This document shows positions 1-8,855 of a DNA stretch of 64,000 bases, in pieces. This DNA comes from JAICSD01 sp035637115 (lineage in GTDB: Bacteria > Acidobacteriota > Vicinamibacteria > Vicinamibacterales > 2-12-FULL-66-21). The translations under genes and the position numbers were made by a program. Position 1 is the first letter of the stretch. Each line of letters starts with the position of its first letter. The notes under the pieces were generated by a model. The model made no database searches and was not told the origin of the DNA. It saw nothing but the letters and a program-made list of their open reading frames with translations. The DNA lies in contig DASPXV010000091.1 in NCBI GenBank assembly GCA_035637115.1, forward strand, positions 1-64,000, read 5' to 3'.

Positions 1-135
1 CTCTTTTTCCCGGGCCTTTTCCGGATCGACCACCGGCGCCGGGCCGCTGGTTCTACGGCGGTCGGCTTCGCGCTCTTCCATTCGCTCCTGGATCCGCGCT
101 TCGGCGTCGACCAGGCCTTCTCCCGAATCTCCCAT
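1..135 (-). CDS. hypothetical protein, N-terminal part only
   Basis: The minus strand is open from an ATG at 135 to the window edge, 45 codons without a stop. The product is very hydrophilic and rich in Glu and Arg (for example QERMEEREADRRR), suggesting a helical or charged tail. It is divergent from lhr, with about 20 bp between the two starts. I do not recognise it. It is supported only by the open frame, the plausible start with a GAAGG upstream, and the need for some gene in this space. It could be a chance open frame in GC-rich DNA. Confidence 0.4.
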   Translation of the reverse strand, partial: MGDSGEGLVDAEARIQERMEEREADRRRTSGPAPVVDPEKAREKE

Positions 136-155
136 CCTTCAAGAATAATGTACCC

Positions 156-3100
156 GTGGCGAAACGCGCCGACGTTCTGAAGATTTTTCATCCGGCGGTC
201 GCCGAATGGTTCCGCGCGTCGTTCGAGGCGCTGACGCCGCCGCAGACCGAAGGCTGGCCGGCGATTGCGCGCGGTGAGTCCACGCTGATCCTCGCGCCCA
301 CGGGCAGCGGCAAGACGCTCACGGCGTTTCTGTGGGCGATCAACCGCGTGATGTTTCCACCTTCGCCCGCGCCGCCACTTGCGCGGGCGAAGGTGGACAG
401 GTCCGTAGCGGCCCTGCCCGCCGTAGCGCGCGAGCGACAGGCGCGCGAAGGCGGGAGCCGCATCCTCTACATCTCACCGCTGAAGGCGCTCGCCGTGGAC
501 GTCGAGCGCAACCTGCGATCGCCGATCGCGGGCATCGCGAACCGCGCGATGGCGCGCGGTGACAGCTTTCACGCGCCCGAGGTCGCGGTGCGGACCGGCG
601 ACACGCCGGCCGCCGAGCGCGCGCGCTTCCAGCGCGAACCGGCCGACATCCTGATCACGACGCCGGAATCGCTGTACCTGCTGCTGACATCCAACGCGCG
701 CGAGGCGCTGCGTTCGATCGACACGGTCATCGTCGACGAGATCCATGCGCTGGTCCCAACGAAGCGCGGCGCCCATCTCGCGCTCTCACTCGAGCGCCTC
801 GCGGCGCTGACGCGCACGCCGCCGCAGCGGATTGGCCTCTCGGCAACCAGCCGCCCGCTCGACGAAGTCGCGCGGTACCTCGGGGGGTCAGACCGGGGTC
901 AGACCGGGGTCAGACCGGGGTCTGACCCCCGGCGGACCAAAGTGGACCCCGAAGACGCGCTCCACGAAGAGTTCAGCGACGTCGGAAAATCGCCTGCCGG
1001 CGAGAGTGGCAAATACCGCGACGTCACCGTCGTGGACACGTCGCAGAAAAAGCGACTCGAGCTTCAGATTGAAGTCCCCGTCGAAGACATGGCGCGCATG
1101 GGCGAGACCGAGGAGATTCCGAGCGGACCCGCAGCGCAAGGTCCCGTACGCTCCTCGATCTGGACGGCCATCCATCCCCGCCTCCTGGAACTGGTGCAGG
1201 CGCACCGCTCGACGCTGATCTTCGTCAACAGCCGCCGCATCGCCGAACGGCTGGCCGCGGCGCTCAACGAGCTCGCCGGCAAGCCGCTCGTCCGCGCGCA
1301 CCACGGGTCCCTCGCGCGGCCGCAACGGATCGAAATCGAGGACCGCCTCAAGGCCGGACAGATCCGCGGCCTCGTGGCGACGTCATCGCTCGAGCTCGGC
1401 ATCGACATGGGCGCGATCGATCTCGTCGTGCAGATCGAGGCGCCGCCGTCGGTTGCCAGCGGCATGCAGCGCATCGGCCGATCCGGTCACACGATCGATC
1501 AGCCAAGCCGCGGCGTGATCGTGCCCAAGTATCGCGGCGATCTCGTCGCGTGTGCCGCCGTCACGCGCGCGATGCACGAAGCGCAGATCGAATCGATCCG
1601 ATACCCGCGTAATCCACTCGACGTCCTCGCGCAGCAGATCGTCGCAATGGTCGCGACGGAGCCCTGGAACGTGGACGCGCTCTTCCAGGCGGTGCGCGGC
1701 GCCGCGCCGTTTGCGGAGTTGAGCCGCTCGATCTTCGAGAGCGTCCTCGACATGCTCTCGGGCCGCTACCCCTCCGACGACTTCGCGGATCTCAGGCCGC
1801 GGCTGACGTGGGATCGGTTGAAGAACGAAGTTACCGCGCGTGAAGGAGCCAAGCGCGTCGCGGTGGTGAACGGCGGCACGATCCCCGACCGCGGTCTTTA
1901 CGGCGTGTTCCTCATCGGCGAGCGCGGACCGCATGCACGCGTCGGCGAGCTCGACGAAGAGATGGTGTTCGAGAGCCGCGTCGGCGAGACCTTCCTGCTC
2001 GGCGCCTCCTCCTGGCGCATCGAGGAAATCACTCACGACAAGGTCATCGTCTCACCTGCACCGGGACAGCCGGGGAAGATGCCGTTCTGGAAGGCGGACG
2101 CGGCCGGCCGGCCGCTCGAGCTCGGGCGTCACATCGGCGAGCTGGTGCGAAGCCTGCGACAGATGCCGGCGGGCGCGGCGGTCACCCGCCTCACGAAACA
2201 TCACGATCTCGACGCGCGTGCCGCTGAAAACCTGCTGCGTTATCTCGCCGACCAGGCCGCGGCGGCCGGCGCCGTACCGGACGACAAGACGATCCTCATC
2301 GAACGGACTCGTGACGAGCTCGGCGACTGGCGCATCTGCCTGCTCTCGCCATTCGGCGGACGCATTCACGCGCCGTGGGCGATGGCTGTCGTGGAGCGCG
2401 TCAAAAACGAGCTCGGCACCGACGCCGAGACGATGTGGACGGACGATGGGTTCGTCGTACGGTTTCCGGAAACCGAAACGCCTCCCGATCCCGCGTTGCT
2501 GCTGCCTTCTTCCGACGAAGCCGAGCCGCTCGTCGTCCGGCAGCTGGGGGCGACTGCGCTGTTCGCGGCGAAGTTCCGCGAAGCCGCCGCTCGCGCGCTC
2601 CTGCTCCCGAGGAGACGTCCGGGCGGGAGAACGCCGCTGTGGCAACAACGTAAGCGCGCCGCCGATCTGCTCGCGGTCGCGGCGCGGTTCGGATCGTTCC
2701 CGATGATCCTCGAGGCGTACCGCGAAGTGCTGCGGGATGTCTTCGACATACCCGCGCTCGTCGAGACGCTGCGCCAGATCGAAGGACGCGAGATCCGCGT
2801 GGTGACGGTCGACTCGACGATCCCGTCTCCCTTCGCGGCGGCGCTGCTCTTCGGCTACGTCGCGAATTACATCTACGACGGCGACGCGCCGCTGGCCGAG
2901 CGCCGCGCGCAGGCGCTGTCGATCGACCAGGCGCAGCTGCGCGAGCTGCTTGGCGAAGCGGAACTGCGCGAACTGCTGGACGCCGACGCACTCGCCGCGG
3001 TCGAAGCGCAGCTGCAGCAACTGGATGAACGCTATCGCGCGCGGTCGGTGGACGGCGTGCACGATCTGCTTCTCCATCTCGGCGATCTTTCGGCGGAGGA

Positions 3101-4796
3101 AGTGTCGGCACGCGCGGCGACTCCCGCCGGCGCCGCGCTCGATCGCCTGTCCAGGGAACGGCGCGTCCTCCCGATCCCTATCGGCGGCGCGCCACGTTAC
3201 ATTCCCGTCGAGTACGCAGCCCGATACCGTGATGCGCTCGGCGTGCCGCTGCCCGTCGGACTCCCGGAATCATTGCTTGCTCCTTCGCGCGATGCCGCGC
3301 TCGATCTCGCGCGACGATACGCGCGGACGCATGGTCCGTTCACGACCGCCGAATTCGCGGCACGGTACGCACTCGGACGCTCGACCGCGGGGGCCTTGCT
3401 CACGACGCTCGCGGCAACGGGCCGCCTGCTCGAGGGGGAATTCAGGCCCGGTGGATCGGGGCGCGAGTGGTGCGACGCCGAAGTGCTGCAGACGATCCGG
3501 CGGCGATCGCTCGCGAGACTGCGGAAGGAGGTCGAGCCCGTCGAGCCACCCGTTCTCGCGCGGCTTGTGACGACGTGGCAGGGACTCGTACGCCGGCGCA
3601 TGGGCCTGGACGCGCTCCTGGACACTATCGAGAACCTGCAGGGAGCGCCTCTGCCGGCGTCGATCTTCGAGACCGAAATCCTGTCCGCCCGCATCGACGG
3701 CTATTCGTCCGGCGACCTCGACGCCCTCGCAGCGTCCGGTGAAGTCGCGTGGCGCGGTGTCGAATCGCTGGGCGAGCGGGACGGCCGCATCGCCGTATAT
3801 CTCACGGATCACCTCGCGCGACTGTGGCGTCCGCTGCCGGTGGCGGAAATGTCCGATCGCGAGCAGGCCGTGCTCGCGCACTTGAGCCGGCATGGCGCTT
3901 CATTTTTCGCGCTCATCCACGACGCCACAGGCGGCGGATTCCCCGGTGAGACCGTGGATACGCTGTGGGATCTCGTGTGGAAGGGACTGCTGACGAACGA
4001 TACCTTCCACGCGTTGCGCGCGTTCACGCGCGCCCCATCGCGACGTCCGCGGAAGAACAAGCATCGGCAAGGGGCGGGAGCCTTCCGCAGCCGGCGCGTC
4101 GCGCCTCCCTCGGCGGAGGGGCGCTGGTCCCTGCTCGCGGAACGCGTGCCGTCAGTCCTGACCGACACGCAATGGTCCACTGCGATGGCGCAGCAGCTCC
4201 TGACGCGGTACGGCGTCGTCACGCGCGAGGTCGCAGCGGCCGAAGGGATCACCGGTGGGTTCGGCGCCGTGTACGACGTGCTCAAGGCTCTCGAGGATGC
4301 GGGGCGCGTGCGCCGCGGATACTTCGTCGGTGTCGGGGCGACGCAGTTCGCGCTGCCGCCCGCGCTCGAGTTGCTGCGCACCTTGCGCGAACAGCCGGAA
4401 GAGCCCGAAACGCTGGTGATCGCGGCGACGGATCCTGCCAACCCGTATGGGACGACACTGAAGTGGCCGGAACAACCGGCGGCAGACGCAGGCCGCACTC
4501 CGACGCGGACGGTTGGCGCGACCGTGATCCTCGTGAATGGCGCGCTGGCCGCTTACGTACCGCGCGGGGGCCGGCAGCTCAGCGTGTACCTGCCGGACGA
4601 CGAGCCGGCGCGATCCACGGTCGGTCGAGCGCTCGCGCGCGCGCTTGCCGCTCGCGCGCGTGACGAGCAGCGCGATGGGCTTCTCCTGGCGGAGATCAAC
4701 GGCCGGCCGCCCGCTGAACATCCACTCGCACCGTACCTGATCGAGGCGGGATTCAACCCTTCCGCGATGGGCTTCCAGATGAGGAGACATGCCTGA
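156..4796 (+). CDS. lhr: Lhr-family large superfamily 2 helicase
   Basis: ATP-dependent DNA/RNA-DNA helicase of the Lhr family, expected to act in DNA repair in the cytoplasm. At 1546 aa it matches full-length Lhr (core plus C-terminal domain). Visible motifs are Walker A GSGKT (residues 50-54), DEIH box (194-197), SAT followed by RP, and the motif VI arginine fingers in QRIGRSGH (from residue 438). The start is a GTG at 156. Two segments are not typical of the family and coincide with palindromic repeats in the DNA: about residues 67-98, between motif I and LYISPLKAL, and about residues 243-285, just after the LGG that follows the SAT motif. Both keep the frame. The stop overlaps the start of the downstream nei gene, so the two are probably co-translated; lhr-nei pairing is also known in actinobacteria. 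Confidence 0.95.
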   Translation: MAKRADVLKIFHPAVAEWFRASFEALTPPQTEGWPAIARGESTLILAPTGSGKTLTAFLWAINRVMFPPSPAPPLARAKVDRSVAALPAVARERQAREGGSRILYISPLKALAVDVERNLRSPIAGIANRAMARGDSFHAPEVAVRTGDTPAAERARFQREPADILITTPESLYLLLTSNAREALRSIDTVIVDEIHALVPTKRGAHLALSLERLAALTRTPPQRIGLSATSRPLDEVARYLGGSDRGQTGVRPGSDPRRTKVDPEDALHEEFSDVGKSPAGESGKYRDVTVVDTSQKKRLELQIEVPVEDMARMGETEEIPSGPAAQGPVRSSIWTAIHPRLLELVQAHRSTLIFVNSRRIAERLAAALNELAGKPLVRAHHGSLARPQRIEIEDRLKAGQIRGLVATSSLELGIDMGAIDLVVQIEAPPSVASGMQRIGRSGHTIDQPSRGVIVPKYRGDLVACAAVTRAMHEAQIESIRYPRNPLDVLAQQIVAMVATEPWNVDALFQAVRGAAPFAELSRSIFESVLDMLSGRYPSDDFADLRPRLTWDRLKNEVTAREGAKRVAVVNGGTIPDRGLYGVFLIGERGPHARVGELDEEMVFESRVGETFLLGASSWRIEEITHDKVIVSPAPGQPGKMPFWKADAAGRPLELGRHIGELVRSLRQMPAGAAVTRLTKHHDLDARAAENLLRYLADQAAAAGAVPDDKTILIERTRDELGDWRICLLSPFGGRIHAPWAMAVVERVKNELGTDAETMWTDDGFVVRFPETETPPDPALLLPSSDEAEPLVVRQLGATALFAAKFREAAARALLLPRRRPGGRTPLWQQRKRAADLLAVAARFGSFPMILEAYREVLRDVFDIPALVETLRQIEGREIRVVTVDSTIPSPFAAALLFGYVANYIYDGDAPLAERRAQALSIDQAQLRELLGEAELRELLDADALAAVEAQLQQLDERYRARSVDGVHDLLLHLGDLSAEEVSARAATPAGAALDRLSRERRVLPIPIGGAPRYIPVEYAARYRDALGVPLPVGLPESLLAPSRDAALDLARRYARTHGPFTTAEFAARYALGRSTAGALLTTLAATGRLLEGEFRPGGSGREWCDAEVLQTIRRRSLARLRKEVEPVEPPVLARLVTTWQGLVRRRMGLDALLDTIENLQGAPLPASIFETEILSARIDGYSSGDLDALAASGEVAWRGVESLGERDGRIAVYLTDHLARLWRPLPVAEMSDREQAVLAHLSRHGASFFALIHDATGGGFPGETVDTLWDLVWKGLLTNDTFHALRAFTRAPSRRPRKNKHRQGAGAFRSRRVAPPSAEGRWSLLAERVPSVLTDTQWSTAMAQQLLTRYGVVTREVAAAEGITGGFGAVYDVLKALEDAGRVRRGYFVGVGATQFALPPALELLRTLREQPEEPETLVIAATDPANPYGTTLKWPEQPAADAGRTPTRTVGATVILVNGALAAYVPRGGRQLSVYLPDDEPARSTVGRALARALAARARDEQRDGLLLAEINGRPPAEHPLAPYLIEAGFNPSAMGFQMRRHA
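357..396 (+). repeat. perfect inverted repeat inserted in lhr
   Basis: A 16-bp perfect inverted repeat (357-372 and 381-396, arms beginning CCACCTTCGCCC) with an 8-nt loop lies inside the lhr reading frame, between the Walker A motif and the next conserved block. A second, imperfect arm pair (roughly 420-456, CCGTAGCGCGCG and CGCGCGAAGGCGG) follows. Translation gives a Pro/Ala/Arg-rich stretch absent from typical Lhr. It looks like an extragenic palindromic-type repeat that landed in frame. Confidence 0.75.
884..929 (+). repeat. GGGGTCAGACC tandem repeat with inverted end, inside lhr
   Basis: Three tandem 11-bp units (884-894, 895-905, 906-916) are followed by the inverted form GGGGTCTGACCCC at 917-929, which can fold back on them. 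The repeat is translated in frame in lhr, directly after the conserved LGG. I recall this GGGGTC-AGACCCC repeat as common in Vicinamibacteria-like genomes, but I could not check that here. Confidence 0.8.
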
Positions 4797-5640
4797 GGGA
4801 GATACGATCTTCCGCGCGGCGCGCACGCTCAATCGCGCTCTGGCAGGACAGGAAGTCGTCCGCTTCGAATCTGTTCTACCCGCCCTCACCCGCGTGCACG
4901 AAGACGCTCCAATCACCGGACGCCTCGTCGAAAGCGTCACCGCCGCCGGCAAGCACGTGCTCATGCGTTTCTCCGGCGACCTGGTGCTGCGCACGCACAT
5001 GCGGATGAATGGCAGCTGGCACATCTACCGGCCCGGGGAGACCTGGCTCAAGCCGCGCCGTGAGATGCGCATCGTCATCGCGACTGCCGCGTTCGAGGCC
5101 GTGGGTTTCAACGTTCCGGTTGCCGAGTTTCTCCAGGGGGGTGCGATCGAGCGGCAGCAGGATCTGCGCCTGATGGGGCCGGATCTGCTCGGCGACACGT
5201 TTGACGAGACGGAGGCCATCAAGCGCTTCCGCGCGCGCGGAGCGACGGCAATCGCCGACGCGCTGCTCAACCAGCGCGTCGTCGCTGGAGCGGGCAACGT
5301 CTACAAGTCGGAAGTGCTCTTCCTGTGTTGCATCAATCCTTTCACGCGCGTGGCGGACGTGACCGACGAGCAGTTGCGAGCGATCTTCGCCACGGCGCGA
5401 ACGCATTTGCGCGCCAATGTCATCGACGCGACGGCGGCGATCGTGACGTATCGGGGATATCGGCGGACAACGCGCCGCGCGGACCCGGCCGAGCGGCTTT
5501 ATGTATACGGTCGCGCGAGGAAGCCCTGCCGGAAATGCGGGACGCGCATACAGGTGCGCGCTCAAGGACCTGACGTGCGGCTGACATACTGGTGCGCCTC
5601 GTGCCAACCCCTGCTACTTCCTCCAGACCTGCTGCGGTAG
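4789..5640 (+). CDS. nei: Fpg/Nei family DNA glycosylase-AP lyase
   Basis: Endonuclease VIII-like base-excision repair enzyme that removes oxidised bases and nicks the abasic site. The N-terminus MPEGDT exposes the catalytic Pro2 and Glu3 after Met removal and is typical of the Nei rather than the Fpg branch. The helix-two-turn-helix region contains GAGNVYKSE, and a C-terminal four-cysteine zinc finger (CRKC and CASC) closes the 283-aa protein. The ATG overlaps the end of lhr by 8 bp, which fits translational coupling and a joint role in repair. It is convergent with, and directly abuts, the penicillin-binding protein gene. Confidence 0.95.
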   Translation: MPEGDTIFRAARTLNRALAGQEVVRFESVLPALTRVHEDAPITGRLVESVTAAGKHVLMRFSGDLVLRTHMRMNGSWHIYRPGETWLKPRREMRIVIATAAFEAVGFNVPVAEFLQGGAIERQQDLRLMGPDLLGDTFDETEAIKRFRARGATAIADALLNQRVVAGAGNVYKSEVLFLCCINPFTRVADVTDEQLRAIFATARTHLRANVIDATAAIVTYRGYRRTTRRADPAERLYVYGRARKPCRKCGTRIQVRAQGPDVRLTYWCASCQPLLLPPDLLR

Positions 5641-7854
5641 TTAGCGAATCACCCAGACCGCGCGGCCGTCGGGGCCGATGATCTTCTGCAGACGTGGCTG
5701 CGCGGCTGTGCCGACGCCGGACGGAGCCGTTTCCGTGTCGCCACTGATCCCCTTGATGCCGGGGGCGCCGTGGATCGGGCAGGGTTCGGTTGGCGCGGTG
5801 CCAATCGGAAAATACTCGTCGTACACGGTGGACTTGGAGATCGGGGGCGCCGGTTTTTTTCCGGTCGTACCCACGACGTCGTCATCGGCCGGTTCCCCCG
5901 GCATCTCGGTCAGTCCCGCGTGCACGTAATCGGGTCCGAGCCATCCGTGACGGCACGCCTCTGTCGCCCGTTGGCCGCTAACGCGGCAGATGCTCACCTT
6001 CTCGACATCAGGGGGTGGCGAGAACCAGTCGGGGCCGTCTTTTGCGGTTGCCTGCTTCATGAACTCGGCCCATGCCGGGACGGCCACGACGGCCGCGAAT
6101 CCCCGATTCATGATCGGCTCAGGCTTGTCCGTGCCGAACCACACGCCCGTCACGAGGTGCGGCGTATATCCGATAAACCACGTGTCGGTGTAGTTGTCGG
6201 TCGTTCCGGTTTTCCCTGCGGCCGGCAGCCTGAAGCCGGTGGCCCGAACACCGGTTGCCGTGCCCGACGCGATCACGTCGGCGAGCATGCTGCTCATCAG
6301 GAATGCGGTCGCCGGCGTCACGGCCTGATGACGGCTCGCCACGTCGTCCCAAACGGAATGTCCCGCCGCATCTTCGACGCGGACGATGAAATGCGGCGAC
6401 ACGGCGAAGCCCTGATTGGCGAAGACACCGTACGCTGACGTGAGCTCGAGCAGCGTGACGCCGCCGGTGCCGAGCGCGAGCGACGCGACCGAGGGCAGCG
6501 ACGATTCAATCCCGAGACGCTGCGCGTAGTAGGTGGCCTGGCTGAAGCCCACCTGCTGCAGCAACTGCACCGCGGCGCGATTGCTCGAGATCTTCAGCGC
6601 GGTCCGCAACGAATACTCGGTCTGCTCGTGTTCCCCAGCCGGCAACCACGGACCTTTATCGGTCATGATCGGCTCGTCCAGGTGGCGCAGGATGGAAGCC
6701 GGCGCCATCCCGTGTTCGAGCGCGGCCGCATAGATAATCGGCTTGAACGCCGACCCCGGCTGCCGGCGCGCCTGCGTTGCGCGAATGTAGCTGGTGTCGC
6801 CAAAATCCCGGCCGCCGACGAGGGCTCTGACTTCTCCGGATGCCGGATCCAGCGCCACCAGGCTCCCTTCCAGATCGCGCGCGGCCTTCCGCGCCGTTGC
6901 GATCTGAGCGATTCGGAGCGAGACCGTCTTCTCCGCCGCGCATTGCATTTCGGGGTCGTATCCCGTGTAGACGCGCAGCCCTCCCTTGAGGACCTGCTGT
7001 CCGCCGAAGCGCGCGACGAGCTCACGGCGCACTTCCTCCTGGAAGTAGCGGCCGCAGCTGCTCGCGGCAGCGGCAATCGTGGTGTCGGTTGCGGCCGCAC
7101 GCAGCGGCATCTCGATCGCTCCTCGATATTCGGCATCGTTCAGCTTTCCGGTGTCTTTCATCATCCGCAGGACGAGGTTGCGGCGCGCCAGCGCGCGCTC
7201 CGGTGCAACGGTCGGCGAATAGCCGGCAGGGGATCGCACCAGGCCGGCGAGCAGCGCCGCCTCGTGTGGCTCCAGTTCCGCGGCAGATTTTCCGAAGTAG
7301 CCATGGGACGCGGCTTCAACGCCGTAGTAGCCGTTGCCGAAATACACGGCATTCAGATACGCGTGAAGGATCTGGGGCTTCGAGTACCGGTCTTCGAGCC
7401 GTATCGCGATAGAGGCCTCTCGGAGCTTTCGCGAGAACGTCCGCGCCTGGTTCAGCGCCTCCAGCCGCGCGAGTTGCTGCGTGATCGTGCTGCCCCCCTC
7501 GACGAGCTTCCCGCGTCGCCAGTCCCGCCACGCGGCTTTGGCGATACGGATTGGGTCGAGCCCGTGATGAGAATAGAACCGCCGATCCTCAACCGCGAGG
7601 ATCGCATTGATCATGTGCGGTGAGACGCGATCGAGCGGCACGTCGATACGCTGCTCGATGAAGAACATGAACACCGGGTTGTTCTGCCGGTCGTAGACGA
7701 TCGTGCTCTGCGGATGCGTTCCGATGGACGCCAGCGTCGCCGTATCTGCGAGCTCACCAGCGGCACGCCGTGACGCGCGCACCACGACCGCGGCGGTCGA
7801 CCAGATAATGGCCGACATCAGCAGCACAGTCGCGATCAAAGCTCCGCGTCGCAC
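5641..7854 (-). CDS. class A penicillin-binding protein (PBP1A type)
   Basis: Bifunctional peptidoglycan glycosyltransferase/transpeptidase. An N-terminal membrane anchor (about residues 5-25) is followed by a GT51 domain with the catalytic Glu in VEDRRFYSHHG (from residue 88), GGSTITQQL (120-128) and the RKLREA block. The transpeptidase domain has the SxxK motif SAFK (368-371), SSN (423-425) and KTG (548-550), so both activities look intact. The 737-aa length is normal. The GTG start at 7854 is preceded by GAGGTGAT. The C-terminal tail, with cysteines (IGTAPTEPCPIHG), resembles those of PBP1A homologues. The stop abuts the stop of nei, leaving no room for a separate terminator. Confidence 0.95.
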   Translation of the reverse strand: MRRGALIATVLLMSAIIWSTAAVVVRASRRAAGELADTATLASIGTHPQSTIVYDRQNNPVFMFFIEQRIDVPLDRVSPHMINAILAVEDRRFYSHHGLDPIRIAKAAWRDWRRGKLVEGGSTITQQLARLEALNQARTFSRKLREASIAIRLEDRYSKPQILHAYLNAVYFGNGYYGVEAASHGYFGKSAAELEPHEAALLAGLVRSPAGYSPTVAPERALARRNLVLRMMKDTGKLNDAEYRGAIEMPLRAAATDTTIAAAASSCGRYFQEEVRRELVARFGGQQVLKGGLRVYTGYDPEMQCAAEKTVSLRIAQIATARKAARDLEGSLVALDPASGEVRALVGGRDFGDTSYIRATQARRQPGSAFKPIIYAAALEHGMAPASILRHLDEPIMTDKGPWLPAGEHEQTEYSLRTALKISSNRAAVQLLQQVGFSQATYYAQRLGIESSLPSVASLALGTGGVTLLELTSAYGVFANQGFAVSPHFIVRVEDAAGHSVWDDVASRHQAVTPATAFLMSSMLADVIASGTATGVRATGFRLPAAGKTGTTDNYTDTWFIGYTPHLVTGVWFGTDKPEPIMNRGFAAVVAVPAWAEFMKQATAKDGPDWFSPPPDVEKVSICRVSGQRATEACRHGWLGPDYVHAGLTEMPGEPADDDVVGTTGKKPAPPISKSTVYDEYFPIGTAPTEPCPIHGAPGIKGISGDTETAPSGVGTAAQPRLQKIIGPDGRAVWVIR

Positions 7855-7929
7855 ATCACCTCAACGCAAGCGGTAGGCGCAACGCCGGTGCCAGCGGAAA
7901 TGCCTGTGATCAGTTACCAGAGACTTCCA

Positions 7930-8000
7930 CCTAAAGGCAGAAGCTACAATTCGGGGCTGAAGCGGAAGCTAAGGTGGGGGCCTAAAGGCGGAAGCTACAA
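7930..8000 (+). repeat. direct repeat CCTAAAGGCGGAAGCTACAA
   Basis: Two 20-bp copies (7930-7949 and 7981-8000) differ at one base. A degenerate third piece (CTGAAGCGGAAGCTA) lies between them. They sit in the short space between the penicillin-binding protein and fdhD, upstream of the former. They look like a small dispersed-repeat cluster rather than a regulatory site, but an operator cannot be excluded. Confidence 0.6.
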
Positions 8001-8015
8001 GTGAAGAGGCGCATA

Positions 8016-8035
8016 GTGTGTAGCGCGCTACACAC
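8016..8035. terminator. perfect 20-bp palindrome at the fdhD stop
   Basis: GTGTGTAGCGCGCTACACAC is a perfect palindrome that contains the fdhD stop codon. As RNA it can form an 8-bp stem with a four-base loop at the end of the six-gene operon. There is no U tract, so the terminator call is tentative; a protein-binding site is the alternative. Confidence 0.4.
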
Positions 8036-8855
8036 CCCCGATCCGAGCCATATGCGTGTAAATGTTCAGGCTGGCGCCTCGTACGAAGCCCAATAGCGCG
8101 ATACCTGCTTCCTGCGCGAGCTCGATCGCGAGACTGGTCGGCGCCGACACGGCGGCGACGATGGGAACTCTGCCGATCCACGCTTTCTGGACGATTTCAA
8201 ATGCAACGCGCCCGCTCACGACGAGCACGGCAGGACGATTGAGGATGTCATTAATAAGGATGGAGCCGAAGACCTTGTCGACGGCGTTGTGCCGCCCGAC
8301 GTCTTCAGCAGAGACGATGAGGTCCCCGGCCGTGGTGAACAGCGCGGCGCCGTGAAGTCCCCCTGTCTCGCCGAACGTCGCCTGCGTCTCGCGCAATTTT
8401 TCCGGCAGTCCGCGAAGCACCTCGATCTGAACGACCGGACACTCCCCGATGGGCGCGACCTCCGCGGCGAGTTCCTCTATCGTTGCCCTGCCGCACACGC
8501 CGCAAGAGCTGTTCGCGATGAGCTGCCGGCGCTGCTCCAGCAACGCCGGCACGCGCGACGCGGCATCCCCTCGCAGATACACGTCGACGACATGATGCGC
8601 ACGCGACTGGTCGGGATGCCGGCAGTGCTCGACGGCGCCGATCTCATCGCCCGAACGTACGACCCGCTCCGACATCAGGAAACCGGCTGCCAGCTCGCGA
8701 TCCTGGCCGGGCGTCCGCATGATCACGGCGAACGACTTGCCGTGCAGTCTGATATCGAGCGGTTCCTCGGTGGCGGCGAGATCCTTCGTCTCTCGAGCGC
8801 CGTCGGGACCGACGCGCGTGACGCTCACGGCGCGGGTCGGTGCGAGATCAGACAT
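8028..8855 (-). CDS. fdhD: formate dehydrogenase accessory sulfurtransferase FdhD
   Basis: FdhD passes sulfur from a cysteine desulfurase to the bis-MGD molybdenum cofactor of formate dehydrogenases. The family signatures are visible: ELAAGFLMSE, the sulfur-carrying cysteines in CGVCG, and SAEDVGRHNAVDKVFG. Length (275 aa) is normal. It is the last gene of a six-gene overlapping run and overlaps the DUF523/DUF1722 gene by 8 bp. No formate dehydrogenase or other molybdoenzyme gene is in the window, so its client is elsewhere. Confidence 0.95.
   Translation of the reverse strand: MSDLAPTRAVSVTRVGPDGARETKDLAATEEPLDIRLHGKSFAVIMRTPGQDRELAAGFLMSERVVRSGDEIGAVEHCRHPDQSRAHHVVDVYLRGDAASRVPALLEQRRQLIANSSCGVCGRATIEELAAEVAPIGECPVVQIEVLRGLPEKLRETQATFGETGGLHGAALFTTAGDLIVSAEDVGRHNAVDKVFGSILINDILNRPAVLVVSGRVAFEIVQKAWIGRVPIVAAVSAPTSLAIELAQEAGIALLGFVRGASLNIYTHMARIGGV

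Noticed and set aside
884..929. Possible operator or terminator
   Set aside because: It lies deep inside the lhr coding frame and is translated; a dispersed repeat is more likely.
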